Shown: positions 1 through 10,701 of the stretch, one piece after another | How the letters are laid out: each line of letters opens with the position of its first letter | Numbering within the stretch: position 1 is the first letter of the stretch | Notes under the pieces: generated by a model | What the model was told of the DNA's origin: nothing | Database searches by the model: none | Seen by the model: the letters and a program-made list of their open reading frames with translations, nothing else | Program-made: the position numbers and the translations under genes | DNA from: Lachancea dasiensis | Taxonomy: Eukaryota > Ascomycota > Saccharomycetes > Saccharomycetales > Saccharomycetaceae | Reading direction: 5' to 3' | Length of the DNA stretch: 64,000 nucleotides | NCBI GenBank assembly: GCA_900074725.1 | Contig: LT598458.1 | Coordinates: forward strand, 1,178,001 to 1,242,000

Positions 1-136
1 TGTGTACACCTGGCCGTTGAGTACATTGTTGAAATCTGCCTGTCTTATGATTCATTAAAAATTTTTATCAAGTGAAAAATGAAAATTGAACTCATCTTGG
101 CCAACTTAGCTATTAGTCTGTTCTTTTGAATCTTTT

Positions 137-2086
137 ATGCTGAGGAGAGCATTACGTCCTGTAAATCTAGCTCATCGCTTATCGAATATAAGAATAGCGC
201 CCGTACTTATACATCTAAAAAGTCCCCAAGGCACGGTCCAGCAACTAGATTTCCAAAAGAGAAATATGTCGACAACTTCCATCACATCGCAATTACAGGC
301 GATGTCGATCCAAGAGCCTGCAACCATGGAGGGCTCGTTCCCAAAATACAATGTCGTAGATCTAATGAGAAACTACGTCAGTCAAGAACTATCCAAAATT
401 TCAGGCGTCGATGTCAAATTGATTTACGAGGCTTTGGAATGGACCAACACTCTTGACAGAGGTGACCTTTTGATTCCTGTTCCAAGACTTCGTATCAAGG
501 GCGCTAATCCAAAAGAATTGGCCGTTGAGTGGGCCGAAAAATTCCCATTGGGTGATTTTCTGTCCAAGGTTGAAGCCAACGGACCGTTCGTGCAGTTCTT
601 CTTTAGACCGGATTTTCTATTCAAGGTTGTTCTTCCAAATATTTTGGTCAGAAGAGAAAAGTACGGCTCAGCTCCGTTGGTCGAAAACAAGAAGGTAGTC
701 ATTGAGTTTTCTTCTCCAAACATCGCCAAGCCATTCCATGCCGGTCACCTGAGGTCGACCATTATTGGGGGCTTCTTGTCCAACTTGTACGAAAAGTTGG
801 GTTGGGAAGTTGTCAGATTGAATTACTTAGGTGACTGGGGTAAGCAGTTCGGTGTCTTGGCTGTCGGTTTTGAAAGATACGGTTCTGAAGAGGCTCTACA
901 AAAGGACCCAATCAAGCATTTGTACGATGTCTACGTTCGTGTCAACAAAGACATTGAGGCCGAGGGAGACTCTTTGTCGGAAAGTGAGTCAACTGATGGC
1001 CAAGCTCGTGCTTACTTCAAAAAAATGGAAGATGGGGACGCAGCTGCTTTGGCCATCTGGAAGCGTTTCCGTGAATTGTCTATTGACAAATATATCGAGA
1101 CCTACGCACGTTTGAACATCCACTACGACTCCTACTCCGGTGAGTCTCAGGCCTCCAAGGAGTCCATGGCCAAAGCTCTCAAGATGTTCGCCGAGAAGGG
1201 CTTGACCCACGAAGACAGAGGAGCTACCCTCATTGACTTGACCAAATTCAACAAAAAGTTAGGTAAGACAATCGTTCAAAAGTCTGACGGTACTACTCTG
1301 TACTTGACCAGAGATGTAGGAACCGCTATGGACCGTTATGAAAAGTATCACTTCGACAAAATGATCTACGTCATCGCTTGTCAGCAAGACTTGTATGCAG
1401 CTCAATTGTTCGAAGTGTTGAAACAAATGGGTTACGAATGGGCCAAAGATCTGTTGCATATCAACTTTGGTATGGTCCAGGGTATGTCTACCAGAAAGGG
1501 CACCGTTGTGTTTTTGGACAATATCCTAGAAGAAACTAGGGACAAAATGCACGATGTGATGAAAACCAATGAAACGAAGTATGCTCAAATTGAGAACCCT
1601 GATGAGGTTGCAGACTTGGTTGGTATTTCTGCTGTCATGATCCAGGATATGCAAGCTAAGCGTATCAACAACTACGAGTTCAAATGGGAAAGAATGACCT
1701 CTTTTGAAGGTGACACTGGTCCTTACTTGCAATATGCTCACTCGAGGTTGAGATCTGTGGAGAGAAATGCTTCCGAAATTACCGAAGAAATGATGATCAA
1801 TGCCGATTTGTCTCTACTAAAAGAGCCTGTTGCAGAGATTTTGATCCGCTTGTTGGGTCAGTACCCAGATGTTTTGAGAAACGCAGCAAAGACTCATGAG
1901 CCTGCTACAGTCGTCACGTATCTGTTTAAGCTGACCCACCAGGTTTCCTCTTGTTACGATGTCCTATGGGTTGCTGGTCAAACTCAAGAACTAGCTGCCG
2001 CTCGTCTAGCCCTATATGCCTCCGCTAGACAAGTACTATACAATGGTATGACATTGTTGGGTTTGACTCCTGTCGACAGAATGTAG
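137..2086 (+). CDS. MSR1/YDR341C: Arginyl-tRNA synthetase, probably dual cytosolic/mitochondrial
   Basis: Class I aminoacyl-tRNA synthetase that charges tRNA-Arg. The 649-residue reading frame has an N-terminal tRNA-recognition domain, then the HIGH-type motif HAGH at residues 201-204 in the context SSPNIAKPFHAGH. The KMSKS-equivalent MSTRKG lies at about 450-455, and an all-alpha anticodon-binding domain ends in TPVDRM. The body closely follows the S. cerevisiae cytosolic enzyme. A second ATG at 266 (Met44, MSTTSITSQLQ) would give a 606-residue protein of the usual cytosolic length. The first 43 residues (MLRRALRPVNLAHRLSNIRI...) are basic and free of acidic residues until about residue 38, as in a mitochondrial presequence. 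S. cerevisiae has separate cytosolic (YDR341C) and mitochondrial (MSR1) WGD copies, each next to HXT genes. Here one gene next to an HXT gene probably makes both forms from two starts. The family call is certain; the dual targeting is inference. Confidence 0.96.
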   Translation: MLRRALRPVNLAHRLSNIRIAPVLIHLKSPQGTVQQLDFQKRNMSTTSITSQLQAMSIQEPATMEGSFPKYNVVDLMRNYVSQELSKISGVDVKLIYEALEWTNTLDRGDLLIPVPRLRIKGANPKELAVEWAEKFPLGDFLSKVEANGPFVQFFFRPDFLFKVVLPNILVRREKYGSAPLVENKKVVIEFSSPNIAKPFHAGHLRSTIIGGFLSNLYEKLGWEVVRLNYLGDWGKQFGVLAVGFERYGSEEALQKDPIKHLYDVYVRVNKDIEAEGDSLSESESTDGQARAYFKKMEDGDAAALAIWKRFRELSIDKYIETYARLNIHYDSYSGESQASKESMAKALKMFAEKGLTHEDRGATLIDLTKFNKKLGKTIVQKSDGTTLYLTRDVGTAMDRYEKYHFDKMIYVIACQQDLYAAQLFEVLKQMGYEWAKDLLHINFGMVQGMSTRKGTVVFLDNILEETRDKMHDVMKTNETKYAQIENPDEVADLVGISAVMIQDMQAKRINNYEFKWERMTSFEGDTGPYLQYAHSRLRSVERNASEITEEMMINADLSLLKEPVAEILIRLLGQYPDVLRNAAKTHEPATVVTYLFKLTHQVSSCYDVLWVAGQTQELAAARLALYASARQVLYNGMTLLGLTPVDRM

Positions 2087-2930
2087 AAAGGCGTTCGAAA
2101 GTACTCTGGAGGACTTTGGTCTTGCCAAATCATAAATGAAATGTAAATATATTAATAAACCGCAATGTAAGAGTTGTTTCTACCTGGCGTGACTATTATT
2201 AGGGACTCGAGAAAGCTGGTGATACGTTGTGGCACCTAATTTCCTTAAAATCAAAATGAAGGCACATCTAACTGTAATGCGAAGTGTAGCCAACTATTGA
2301 TTCTACTACAGAATAGATCGGGTCTTTTTGAGAATCGATTTTCGTGACATAGCGAATGTATGTCCACTCGAGCGGATTGCAACCTATGCTCAGGGTCTTT
2401 GAAGATAGGTGAAGGTATCATGATGTGAAGCTGCTAGCAACTGATAAAATGACAACCGTCTCAAACTAAGTTGTTTACCGACCAACCAGTTTGAGAATAG
2501 TAGCTTATTTTTGTCCACGACAGGACCAGCAGAAATAGAAGCCTAGGTTAGGTGCTTCGATCCTGAATGCCAGTTAAAATAATGTATTTAAGCTCATGCA
2601 TGTCAAAAAACATGCCCCGTAATTGAAATGACACAAGCATATCATCAATAATCACGTTTCAGAACCCTGCCATTTCAAAGAAACGATGATTCGTGCTCAG
2701 TTCAAATCGTAAAGTATTCATTCAATAGTATGTCTATGAAAATTAAATTGGATGTAACTAACTGAATACACCCGAGTAGAGTGAGAAATGCCGAATAATA
2801 GGTGTTGAAGAATAATATGGTGTGAAGAAAACATGCCATCTTACCTCTAACACAAATGCCCTGTGTATGTGTGTGTTCTTTTAGTTTTAGTGTGTTACCA
2901 TTGTCGCAGTAGACTTTCTAATAGATAAGC
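2087..2930. other. Convergent 3' intergenic region
   Basis: This AT-rich spacer of 844 bases lies between the 3' ends of the ArgRS and hexose transporter genes. I see no ATG-started frame of useful length, no tRNA and no repeat. It should hold the two terminators. Confidence 0.6.
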
Positions 2931-4661
2931 TTAGAAGTATCTCTTGTAAAATGGCAAATTCTGGTCGTCATTTTGTAAATCCTCAGCATGGTAGTCAGCT
3001 CCTCTTCTAGAAGCTGGAACCCAAGCAGTAGATCTCCATGGCAAGACGCCCTCTTGGTACATTTCGTTAACTTCCTCTAGCGTCAAACCCTTGGTTTCTG
3101 GGACCATGAAAAAGACATAGAAGATGGCGAAAATCATGCAGCCCATGAACACATAACCGTAGTAGAAGTTGATAGCACTGGTAATGAATGGAGTGAAGAA
3201 AGAGATCAAGAAACCCCACATCCAGTTAGATGCGGAAGCAATAGACATAGCCTTACCCTTTACTCTCAATGGGTAGGTTTCTGAGATCAAGACGTAAGCA
3301 ATAGGAGCCCAGGTGGTAGCAAAACAGAAAATGTAGAAACAAGCGAACACAATCAAAACATTACCAGCACCCTTGGAGGAAACATCTGGGTGGTCGGCAC
3401 CTTCAGGATACAGTCTGGTTACACCGACGGAGGCATACACGACGTAACATGCAACCATACCCATGGCACCGTAAATCAAACAGTTACGACGACCAAATCT
3501 GTCAACAGTGTACAATGAGAGAGAAGTAGAGAAAAAGTTGACGACACCAAGAACAATGGACGTTTCAAAAGAATCAGTCAAACCAACAGCCTTGAAAATG
3601 GTAGTACCGTAGTAGAAAAAGTAGTTGTCACCAGTCAGTTGTTGCAAAGACATGACAACAATACCGTTCAAAGTACGCTTGAGCATTTGAGGCTTACCGA
3701 CAATCAATTCTTTCCATCCAGCCTTTCCAGCCATTTTCTCAGCTTCGACATTGGCTTCGATTGATTCCAATTCCAATGTAACGACGGCGTCTTCCAATTG
3801 GGCTTTGTTGGCGCGAGCTAGCGAGCGTCTGGCTTCTTCAAGTTTGCCGGCCTCCACCAGGTAACGGGGAGATTCGGGAACAAAACTCATACCAGCGATC
3901 ATGAAAAGAGCCCAGGCAAAACATAGACCCAAAGGAACTCTCCATTGGACGGAGTTATTGTAGTTTTTGGTACCAAAGTTAGTACAGTAACCCAAAAAGA
4001 TACCACCAGTAACCATGAATTGGTAGCAAGACACCAAGGTACCTCTCAAGTGCTTAGGGGCGACCTCAGAAATCAACATGGGAGACAAAATGGTGATGGC
4101 ACCGACACCAAGACCAGAAATAATTCTACCAATGAAGTATTGGTACCATTTGTCAATGGAGGCAATTTGAATGACAATACCTACAGCGTAGATGATGACA
4201 ACAATCGTCAGACCCAAACGACGACCGTAGACTTCACCAACCTTACCGAGTACAATACCACCAATGGCACAACCGATGTTGAAGATAGAAACCATTAGAC
4301 CAGTTCTGACGTTAGACAAGTAGCGTTCACCGCTGCTGTTGATCTGACCAAATCTGTTCTTAAAGTCGGTTTGCTGGACAAAACCGGAAATGGTACCGGT
4401 ATCCCATCCAAAAACGAAACCGCCGAAAGCAACCATGACACAGCAGATAGAAACAAATAAGAAATCACCACGGCCTTTGCTAGCCAATTGTTCTTCAGCT
4501 TCTTTCTTAAGTTCGTCAATCTCGTCGTGAGAGTCGACTCTGTTAGCCTTGGGCTCAGGCGCATTCATTACCCTCGAGCTTTGGGAGTTTTGGTCCTCGG
4601 ACACACTCTTGGATGTGAAAATGTCCTGCGAGGGACCTACTTCAGGCGACGCACTGCTCAT
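2931..4661 (-). CDS. Hexose transporter, HXT family
   Basis: Major-facilitator sugar porter of 576 residues that carries glucose and related hexoses down their gradient at the plasma membrane. The acidic, Lys-containing cytosolic N-terminus (about 65 residues) is followed by 12 predicted membrane segments. Family motifs present are [15 protein letters not shown] in TM1, GRRLGL and [22 protein letters not shown] at the end of the first half, [13 protein letters not shown] in TM7, DRFGRRNCL, and [15 protein letters not shown] near the C-terminus. In S. cerevisiae both sister regions have HXT genes here (HXT6/7/3 beside YDR341C; HXT4/1/5 beside MSR1), so this is the single pre-duplication member at the locus. 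Whether it is high or low affinity cannot be read from the sequence. Its promoter carries Rgt1-type and Mig1-type sites, listed separately. Confidence 0.95.
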   Translation of the reverse strand: MSSASPEVGPSQDIFTSKSVSEDQNSQSSRVMNAPEPKANRVDSHDEIDELKKEAEEQLASKGRGDFLFVSICCVMVAFGGFVFGWDTGTISGFVQQTDFKNRFGQINSSGERYLSNVRTGLMVSIFNIGCAIGGIVLGKVGEVYGRRLGLTIVVIIYAVGIVIQIASIDKWYQYFIGRIISGLGVGAITILSPMLISEVAPKHLRGTLVSCYQFMVTGGIFLGYCTNFGTKNYNNSVQWRVPLGLCFAWALFMIAGMSFVPESPRYLVEAGKLEEARRSLARANKAQLEDAVVTLELESIEANVEAEKMAGKAGWKELIVGKPQMLKRTLNGIVVMSLQQLTGDNYFFYYGTTIFKAVGLTDSFETSIVLGVVNFFSTSLSLYTVDRFGRRNCLIYGAMGMVACYVVYASVGVTRLYPEGADHPDVSSKGAGNVLIVFACFYIFCFATTWAPIAYVLISETYPLRVKGKAMSIASASNWMWGFLISFFTPFITSAINFYYGYVFMGCMIFAIFYVFFMVPETKGLTLEEVNEMYQEGVLPWRSTAWVPASRRGADYHAEDLQNDDQNLPFYKRYF

Positions 4662-5662
4662 ATTAAGTTTGCGTGTGGTATGCTTAGAGATAACTCGAGA
4701 TACTATGTGTGAGGAGGTTAATCCTAAATGTGTCTGTCGAGATCCTTTGGTTTTAACACACTATCCAATACCCCAAGCAGTTTCCACACTGTCGTGGCAT
4801 TATCCTTCCTCCCCACTTATATACAAAATTTCTGGAGCCTCTGTTTACTATCCCGCAATTTTTTTTCTCGCTGCGGGCGGCGCTCTCTCCTCATATTTCG
4901 CAAACCATGTACCCCGGTGCTTTTTCGAGTCATTTCCATTTCTCGTTCGTCTCTGTCTGTGCTTTGTAAAGTGTAAAGCTTGGATCTCTCACGCTGTTTG
5001 TTTGGCATGCTCAGACCACCCTCATACTGCTGGGTGGCTCCGTACTGCCGTTTCTAGTCAAAATGCCGTTTTGCTAAGCTGTTGAACCTACTGCTTTTAC
5101 TCCACCGCCTTCACCATCATCATCATCATCATCACACTCGTTAATTCCGCTGCCCGTTTGCGTGGCCTGTGTCCCAGCTTCCTGGATAAACAACGTCATA
5201 TTTTAAATGCAAAATGCAGCAAGATTTTCCGGCTTAGCTGAGTCGGACCGGGAGGAAGTTGTGTTCCCGGTAGCATCCGGAAAAAAGTTTTTCCGATATG
5301 CAGAGGGTCAAATGACAGTCAAAAAATCAAAACAAACGAGAGCAGGTGCGGCGGAAGTAGAGAAAAACAAGGTGGCAGTTTCAACGGCGATATGGATAAA
5401 GTGTCATCAGGAAGTGAACTTCTTTAGTCCATAGGAAGCTTAGACGACCGGCTTCTCCAGTAGCCCGAAATCTTGTCTGTTTCTTTGGTACCAGATGCAC
5501 TTACTTGCTCTAGGCTAGTTCCAGGACGTTGCCGCCCGGCCTACTCGTCATAGACTATTCTGATAGCAGACTTTTTTCTTTTAGCGCTCCTGAGAAACCC
5601 TTTCCCAAAAGTATACCCAGAAAAGCATGTGGACGGAAAAACTTTTTCCCAGAGTTTTTCCG
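4662..5662 (-). promoter_or_regulatory. Glucose-responsive HXT promoter with five Rgt1-type sites
   Basis: Five copies of CGGAAAA, which fits the Rgt1 repressor consensus CGGANNA, lie upstream of the transporter. They are at 5225-5231 (reverse), 5278-5284 (forward), 5289-5295 (reverse), 5634-5640 (forward) and 5656-5662 (reverse). The pair at 5278-5295 is a perfect inverted repeat with 8-base arms and a 2-base spacer. A Mig1-like element (TATAAGTGGGG on the minus strand, 4811-4821) overlaps a TATATAAG box at 4816-4823, about 155 bases from the ATG. A (CAT)6 microsatellite lies at 5113-5132. Rgt1/Mig1 control is known for HXT genes in S. cerevisiae; occupancy here is inferred. Confidence 0.7.
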
Positions 5663-6777
5663 AATCATAGAAGGTTTGCTCAGAAGTGCCGCAGGCGCGG
5701 ATAATCTCTGAAGCGTGGTTTATGCGAGAACACGGTAGACTATATCGCTTGCTAAATCATTGCGAAAACTAGCCCACCGACCCGTCATCCAGCAAACAAT
5801 GAGGTTCAGTACTGACGCAATGAGGTATCATCACGACTGTTGGGTTAAACATGGTACAATGTGTTAAGCAAGACGTGTTGACGAAAATCAAGTTTCCAGC
5901 GGCACAGACTTGGTACCGCTTCAAGGACGACAGGTTATTAACCCCACTGTCATTGGAAATGTGTGTCCCGATCTGCGCTAGTTTTTAGCTGTTCTCTGGT
6001 ACCAAATCTCTCCGGTGGAGACCCCGGTGAAATTTCTCTGCTCCCTCTTAACCCATAGTATTCTATGTACGATCCCAATAGAAGTCGATTCAGGTGAACG
6101 TAGTGGCGGGTGCATATTTTGAAATTTCAAGCCAAGGGGACGCCTTTCTTGCCTTTCTTGATTCAACTAAGTATGTTCTGTTGCTCCCTGGTTCGTTTTC
6201 GGAATAGTAGTCGCGAGCGAGCGCTAAATTGGACATGCTACCAGAACGTATTCACAATGGCGGCTAATTACAATCGCCGTCGTCTCTAACGAGTATCGGA
6301 GAACGCAGTATGCTGACACTACACCGGCGATCTAGCTATTTGGTTGGTCATAGCATATTTTATCTGGTGTGGCTGGCGCTTCTTGTATCAAACGCATGCT
6401 TCTCCTAAGAATATGAGGTAACTTGAAACTTACCTTGAGTTGTTTTCACCCCTCACATCTGCTGGCCAGTTTGACTGATGTTATTCCCGCCCTCTTTATT
6501 TACCTTAGGAGGAAGTTCCAGCAGTCCACCTGAAAACACTACCGTATCTGCTTAGCTCTATCTATTTTCCAATGTACCTCTTATGTTAATGTTTATCTCT
6601 TGATTAAAGTTTTCCAATTTACACTAATATAGTGTCCCTCTCCATGTTTTATTTCCAGCATTTTTAGCAAACAATTCAAAATACATTATCATTACTTGTT
6701 GTGATTTCTATTAGTATAAAATTAGCCAGGGTTAACTATGACCAAATATGATGCCCAAACACAATTTCTCACGGTCT
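5663..6777. other. Intergenic, no gene seen
   Basis: About 1.1 kb lies between the distal HXT promoter and the 3' end of SVF1. Only short, low-quality frames occur. I see no tRNA, repeat or transposon-like sequence. It may hold further HXT control sites and the SVF1 terminator. Confidence 0.5.
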
Positions 6778-7998
6778 TCACGCATTCTCATCCTTAGGTG
6801 GTTCGTCCTCCGCCTCGGAGATGAAAGTGACTTCGCACCATCCCAAACCTTCGGCACTTTCGTTCTCTCCAACATTCAAATTGAAGCTATTGGCATATTG
6901 GTAGATGTAAGGCTTGGCACCAGCAACGCCGGAAACGATGTTCTTAATGAAGGTGGGAATTTCCTTCATAACGTCAACCCTTTCAACCAGTTGCGATAGA
7001 GAACCCACAATAGAGGCAGTAACATGCTTGGCGGTCGCAACCTCGCTGTCACTGACGGTCGCAGCAACACCGTCGAGATTAGCTTCGATCTTTTGCGGCA
7101 CGGGCCAGCCCACAGAATCGACCTGAGCGTCCAAGTGGTTCACCTGGTTATCTATGGTAACGGCGATCACGTTTTCGGTGTCGCACAGTATACCGATGGA
7201 CACTTTGGTGTTTGCGTACGATTTGGGCGTAGTGAATTCCATGAGCACAGCGGAATGCGTTTCAGATTGGAAGTTAATGAAGTTCCATGATTTGGCGGCG
7301 TGGTTTGGCTTCATACCCTGTAGCGCCATCACGAACATCGAGTTGGCTGGAGTCTCTTTAGAGAAAGTCACTTCTTGGTAAGAAGGCTCCTCCGTGCCAA
7401 CGCTGACGTCAATTTTCACCGATCCGTGACACAAGTTTCTGGGCCAGAAAACGTGTCTCATGGTACCCCAAGGCTGCTCCAAGTCGTCACCGTAGTAAGT
7501 GGTGGCATTTTCTCCCACCTTAACGCCCGGCACCGCACGGTCGACGGTCAAATCGATGGTTGTGTCAGCAGATACAGACGCTTGGAATCTGACCTGGGAA
7601 CCCTCTTCATTCATTTCGATGGAGAGACCATCGGCATAGAAGTTGGGCCCGTCGAGACGGAAGTTTTCCAGCTTGGTTGAGGTCCATATATTGAACTCAG
7701 GCGAGTTTACGTTGTAGATCCTGAAGGTCAGCTGAGCAGTGGTGTGCAATCCAACGATGTTGGAGTGGATTACTTGGGCAAAACCAGTGTAGCCCTGCTT
7801 GATATCCGAGAAGTAGAAAGTCACGGTCTCGACATTGGTGTGGCTAGGGCTTTGCCAGTGGAAGTCTTCCCTTGTGGTTTGATGGAAGGGCTGCAGACCC
7901 TTTACTTTGTCGGTGATGGGATGAATGCATTCTTCACCGTACTCAGGCTCAGCAAGCCCGGTAACAGCGGAAATACCGCCCTGAATCCATTTAAGCAT
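6778..7998 (-). CDS. SVF1: Survival factor Svf1 (lipocalin-like)
   Basis: The protein has 406 residues if started at the ATG at 7998 (MLKWIQGGISAVTGLAEPEYG), which matches the S. cerevisiae Svf1 N-terminus. The frame is open further upstream but has no other ATG. Svf1 is a lipocalin-fold protein needed for survival under oxidative stress and cold and linked to ceramide transport from ER to Golgi. The short N-terminal segment is an amphipathic membrane-binding helix in the family. Conserved blocks include PWGTMRHVFWPRN, MFVMALQGMKPNHAAKSWNF and PFIYQYA-like AKPYIYQYA near the end. It is shorter than the 481-residue S. cerevisiae protein, mainly because acidic linkers are missing. Its place just upstream of MRP1 matches YDR346C-YDR347W. 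Confidence 0.93.
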   Translation of the reverse strand: MLKWIQGGISAVTGLAEPEYGEECIHPITDKVKGLQPFHQTTREDFHWQSPSHTNVETVTFYFSDIKQGYTGFAQVIHSNIVGLHTTAQLTFRIYNVNSPEFNIWTSTKLENFRLDGPNFYADGLSIEMNEEGSQVRFQASVSADTTIDLTVDRAVPGVKVGENATTYYGDDLEQPWGTMRHVFWPRNLCHGSVKIDVSVGTEEPSYQEVTFSKETPANSMFVMALQGMKPNHAAKSWNFINFQSETHSAVLMEFTTPKSYANTKVSIGILCDTENVIAVTIDNQVNHLDAQVDSVGWPVPQKIEANLDGVAATVSDSEVATAKHVTASIVGSLSQLVERVDVMKEIPTFIKNIVSGVAGAKPYIYQYANSFNLNVGENESAEGLGWCEVTFISEAEDEPPKDENA

Positions 7999-8474
7999 TG
8001 TGCTAAGCAATAGAGGTTGAAATTGGTAGTTAGAAGTTCGCCAGGGTTTTGTGTCACAAAAGCTAATTCCCCAAATCACAGAATGTCAAACCAAACGCAC
8101 CTCGAAATAAAGATTATTTGGCGTGCAAGTCTGTTACAAAGTTCCGATGCACTTAGCCTTCTATTAGCCGTGTGTACTTGCCAGAACAACTGATGTTACT
8201 ACTGCCTGAACAAGGAGAGATGAGTTTACTTTTGTAGGTTTTCGTCTATTTTTTCCCTTCATTGAGTGGAGTGGTCGTTCACGATTATCACACAAACTAT
8301 TTCGAGATCCTCCAGCTGGAAGAGCACCTTCAGACGTTATGATGCCCACAAATGAAATAGAGGCCAGCTCCAGCTATTTCTCAGGTGCTTATAGCATTGT
8401 TTGCACTCAAGAAACGATCCAGTTCTGGAAGAGGAGCTCAGAGCTAACAGAGGCAAAACCAAAAAAATAATTTA
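7999..8474. other. SVF1 promoter region
   Basis: This 476-base spacer lies between SVF1 and tRNA-Asp, both on the minus strand. It contains the SVF1 promoter and, next to 8475, the Pol III terminator of the tRNA: minus-strand poly-T, seen as the A-run at 8459-8467. Nothing else is recognisable. Confidence 0.5.
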
Positions 8475-8546
8475 CTCCGCGACGGGGAATTGAACCCCGG
8501 TCCCGGGCGCGACAAGCCCGAATTCTAGCCACTAAACTATCGCGGA
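8475..8546 (-). tRNA. tD(GUC): tRNA-Asp (GUC), intronless
   Basis: Seventy-two bases fold as a full cloverleaf. The acceptor stem is TCCGCGA/TCGCGGA plus a discriminator G. The anticodon stem CGGGC/GCCCG carries the loop TTGTCGC, giving anticodon GUC, and the T arm contains GGTTCAATTCC (B box). It is nearly identical to S. cerevisiae tRNA-Asp. A T-run on the minus strand follows within 20 bases as terminator. Confidence 0.97.
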
Positions 8547-9532
8547 TGTTGTTGTTGTGAGTTCGGCTCAGAATCGACACACCACCTGAACAAATAGCCA
8601 TGTGACAGTGCTATTCCCATCGTTCTGTGAGTGGGTGTGTGCATGTACCGACAGGTGGAATGACAGCCAGTGGCTGTAGTTGCAATGTGCTAGCATATTA
8701 TGTGAGCTTCTATAGCTGCCTATTAGATGACAGGGCCCGGGATTCCCACCTAGTTATATGATACTGGCGTACTACCCTGTCGCTGACTTTAGCGATACCA
8801 GTGTCGTCAGTCTGTTTAGTACTGCTGCAGCTGCACACTTACTTGAAAAGCGTTGGATAGCCGTCAATCGTAGCAGCAGCAAAACCTGACGCTGAAAGGT
8901 GAGATAAATTCGTAAATTTACGTGTCGAGCAGTGCCACTCTTGCAGTGAGTGACTGAGAGCACCGCAGAAATCATGATATATTTCAGTCAAATACAAAAC
9001 GCGAGAAACCTACCTCCGGTGCCAACGTATGCAACAACAGCCCCCAAGTAAGGATGATTGTATTGGAATATTTCACGAAACTGCATTTTTATGGCCACTA
9101 GCCCGTATCTCGTTGTTGGAACACCTGGAAGGGACGCAATGTGGTAGTTCTGAACCAGATAAAATCTACAACTATGTTCTTAGGGGAAAACTGTGTGTCT
9201 ACAAGCAACGCCTACAATCCGAAAGCCGTATTCCTACCTCGAACGCTCTATCCTGTGTTTTTTTTCTTTACTTGTCTCGGAAGCCGGAGCACGCCTGTTG
9301 AGATGCGAAGAGGCGTGTTCTTCAACCGTAATTGAAACTTGTTCTACTGGGGGCTCGCAGAAGCTCACGAAGCCTCGTCGTCCGTCTTCATTCTGCCAAC
9401 CGATTGTGGTTTGTCTATGTGGAGACAGCATACACTTGTAGTGATCTGAAAAACTATAGAAAATTTTAACGCTGTCAGTGACGAAATACCTGAGTACCCA
9501 GCTTAAACAAACCATCTCAGCGGCATTGTGTC
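8547..9532. other. Intergenic between tRNA-Asp and MRP1
   Basis: The spacer is 986 bases. I looked for a solo LTR next to the tRNA and found no TG...CA element with target duplication. A 12-base palindrome CGTAAATTTACG lies near 8911-8922. No ATG-started frame here looks coding. Confidence 0.5.
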
Positions 9533-10465
9533 ATGTTCAGGACCAATCTAGCTCCGAGGAATTTTGCTCGGGCTTACATCACACCGTCACTCGAACACCT
9601 AAAGAGAGGTACCGGATTGAGTGGTGTGTTCTCTGAAAAAGGGCTCAAAACTGCTTGGTTCGACAGAGCTGAGCTTTACACCGAGAACCTCAACAAGTAT
9701 CTCAGCCAGAGCGAGGAGAAACCTTTGGAAAGCATTATCCATGAAAATGCCAAGTCTGCTTCGAAACGCGACATTTTCAACCAGGCCTCACAGCTTTACA
9801 ATTTGAAATTTGCCATGTCTTGTCTGTATGGCAACGACCAACCCACCATAACGACAAAGCCAGGCCCACAGTCTCTTTTGAAGACCCCAGAGCTGGAACT
9901 CAATTATAAGAATGACCCCAGGCAAACTGGTAACGAGCGGCTGAGCTCAGCTATTGCTTCCTCTTTTGGGTCATTGATCGAATTCAGGTCCCTACTTCTA
10001 AACTCTAACAAAGCCATATCCGGCGACGGATACACCTGGCTTGTGGCTAGAAAGGTCAACACGTCTCAAAGAGAATCCCTTGTTTCTGGAAATGTCGAGT
10101 TCGACTGGCTGTACGTTTTAAATACTTACAATGCCGGCTCACCTTTCAACTTCAACAAAGTGGGACACATGAGCGATCTGAAAAAGCAGTTATCAAAGCT
10201 TAAACCTGTCGACGAGGAAGCTCAAGCAGATATCGAGTCTAATCCTCTGCAAGTAAAGTCTGTTCAAGAAGCTAGAGACTCGGAGTCCTACAAATCCACC
10301 ACATATGTCCCTCTTCTGGCTGTTGACGCATCACCCAAAGCTTGGCTGACAGACTACGGTGTCTTCGGCAAAGAAGCATATTTAGAGAGAGTGTGGGAGT
10401 CCATCGAGTGGAACATAGTAGAGCAGCGTTTACCTGCCAGAGCACCCAACTACCAGCTAACTTAA
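9533..10465 (+). CDS. MRP1: Mitochondrial small-subunit ribosomal protein Mrp1
   Basis: The protein has 310 residues and a basic N-terminus (MFRTNLAPRNFARAYITP) consistent with mitochondrial import. Mrp1 is a fungal mitoribosome small-subunit protein with the Fe/Mn superoxide dismutase fold but without a working metal site. Visible SOD-like pieces are the LYNLKFAMSCLYGN helix, SAIASSFGSLIEFRSLLL, the TWLVARK strand and VPLLAVDASPKAWLTDYGVFGKEAYLERVWESIEW near the end. The length is close to the 321 residues of S. cerevisiae Mrp1. The neighbours SVF1 and PAL1 match YDR346C and YDR348C. Confidence is high from motif order and synteny. Confidence 0.92.
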   Translation: MFRTNLAPRNFARAYITPSLEHLKRGTGLSGVFSEKGLKTAWFDRAELYTENLNKYLSQSEEKPLESIIHENAKSASKRDIFNQASQLYNLKFAMSCLYGNDQPTITTKPGPQSLLKTPELELNYKNDPRQTGNERLSSAIASSFGSLIEFRSLLLNSNKAISGDGYTWLVARKVNTSQRESLVSGNVEFDWLYVLNTYNAGSPFNFNKVGHMSDLKKQLSKLKPVDEEAQADIESNPLQVKSVQEARDSESYKSTTYVPLLAVDASPKAWLTDYGVFGKEAYLERVWESIEWNIVEQRLPARAPNYQLT

Positions 10466-10701
10466 TCACGTTTTAACAAAAATCCTTCATTTCCTGTACA
10501 TAAAAGTAGACAATTCAGATATATCGATGCTTTTTAGAACTTCCTTTAGCCTCTCTCGATTCGGGTCGATTGATAATTAGCACAGCCGTGGCAATTTCGC
10601 CGAGTCCTGCCTCTTGTGCATTAGGCACTGGCCCTTGACTCTCACCCTAATTTGGTTCGGCCAGAGTAGGGGTTCTCAGAAGTATTGACCACCTGAGTTT
10701 C
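10466..10701. other. Convergent spacer MRP1/PAL1
   Basis: This is a 236-base 3'-3' spacer. Only terminator function is expected. Confidence 0.5.

Noticed and set aside
4549-5085. A 178-codon plus-strand frame over the HXT start and promoter
   Set aside because: It starts at TTG, overlaps the HXT N-terminus in antisense and continues through the TATA/Mig1 promoter area. No similarity was recognised.
8547-9532. Possible solo LTR beside tRNA-Asp
   Set aside because: No TG...CA-bounded repeat with a short flanking duplication could be found, and there is no second copy in the window to compare.
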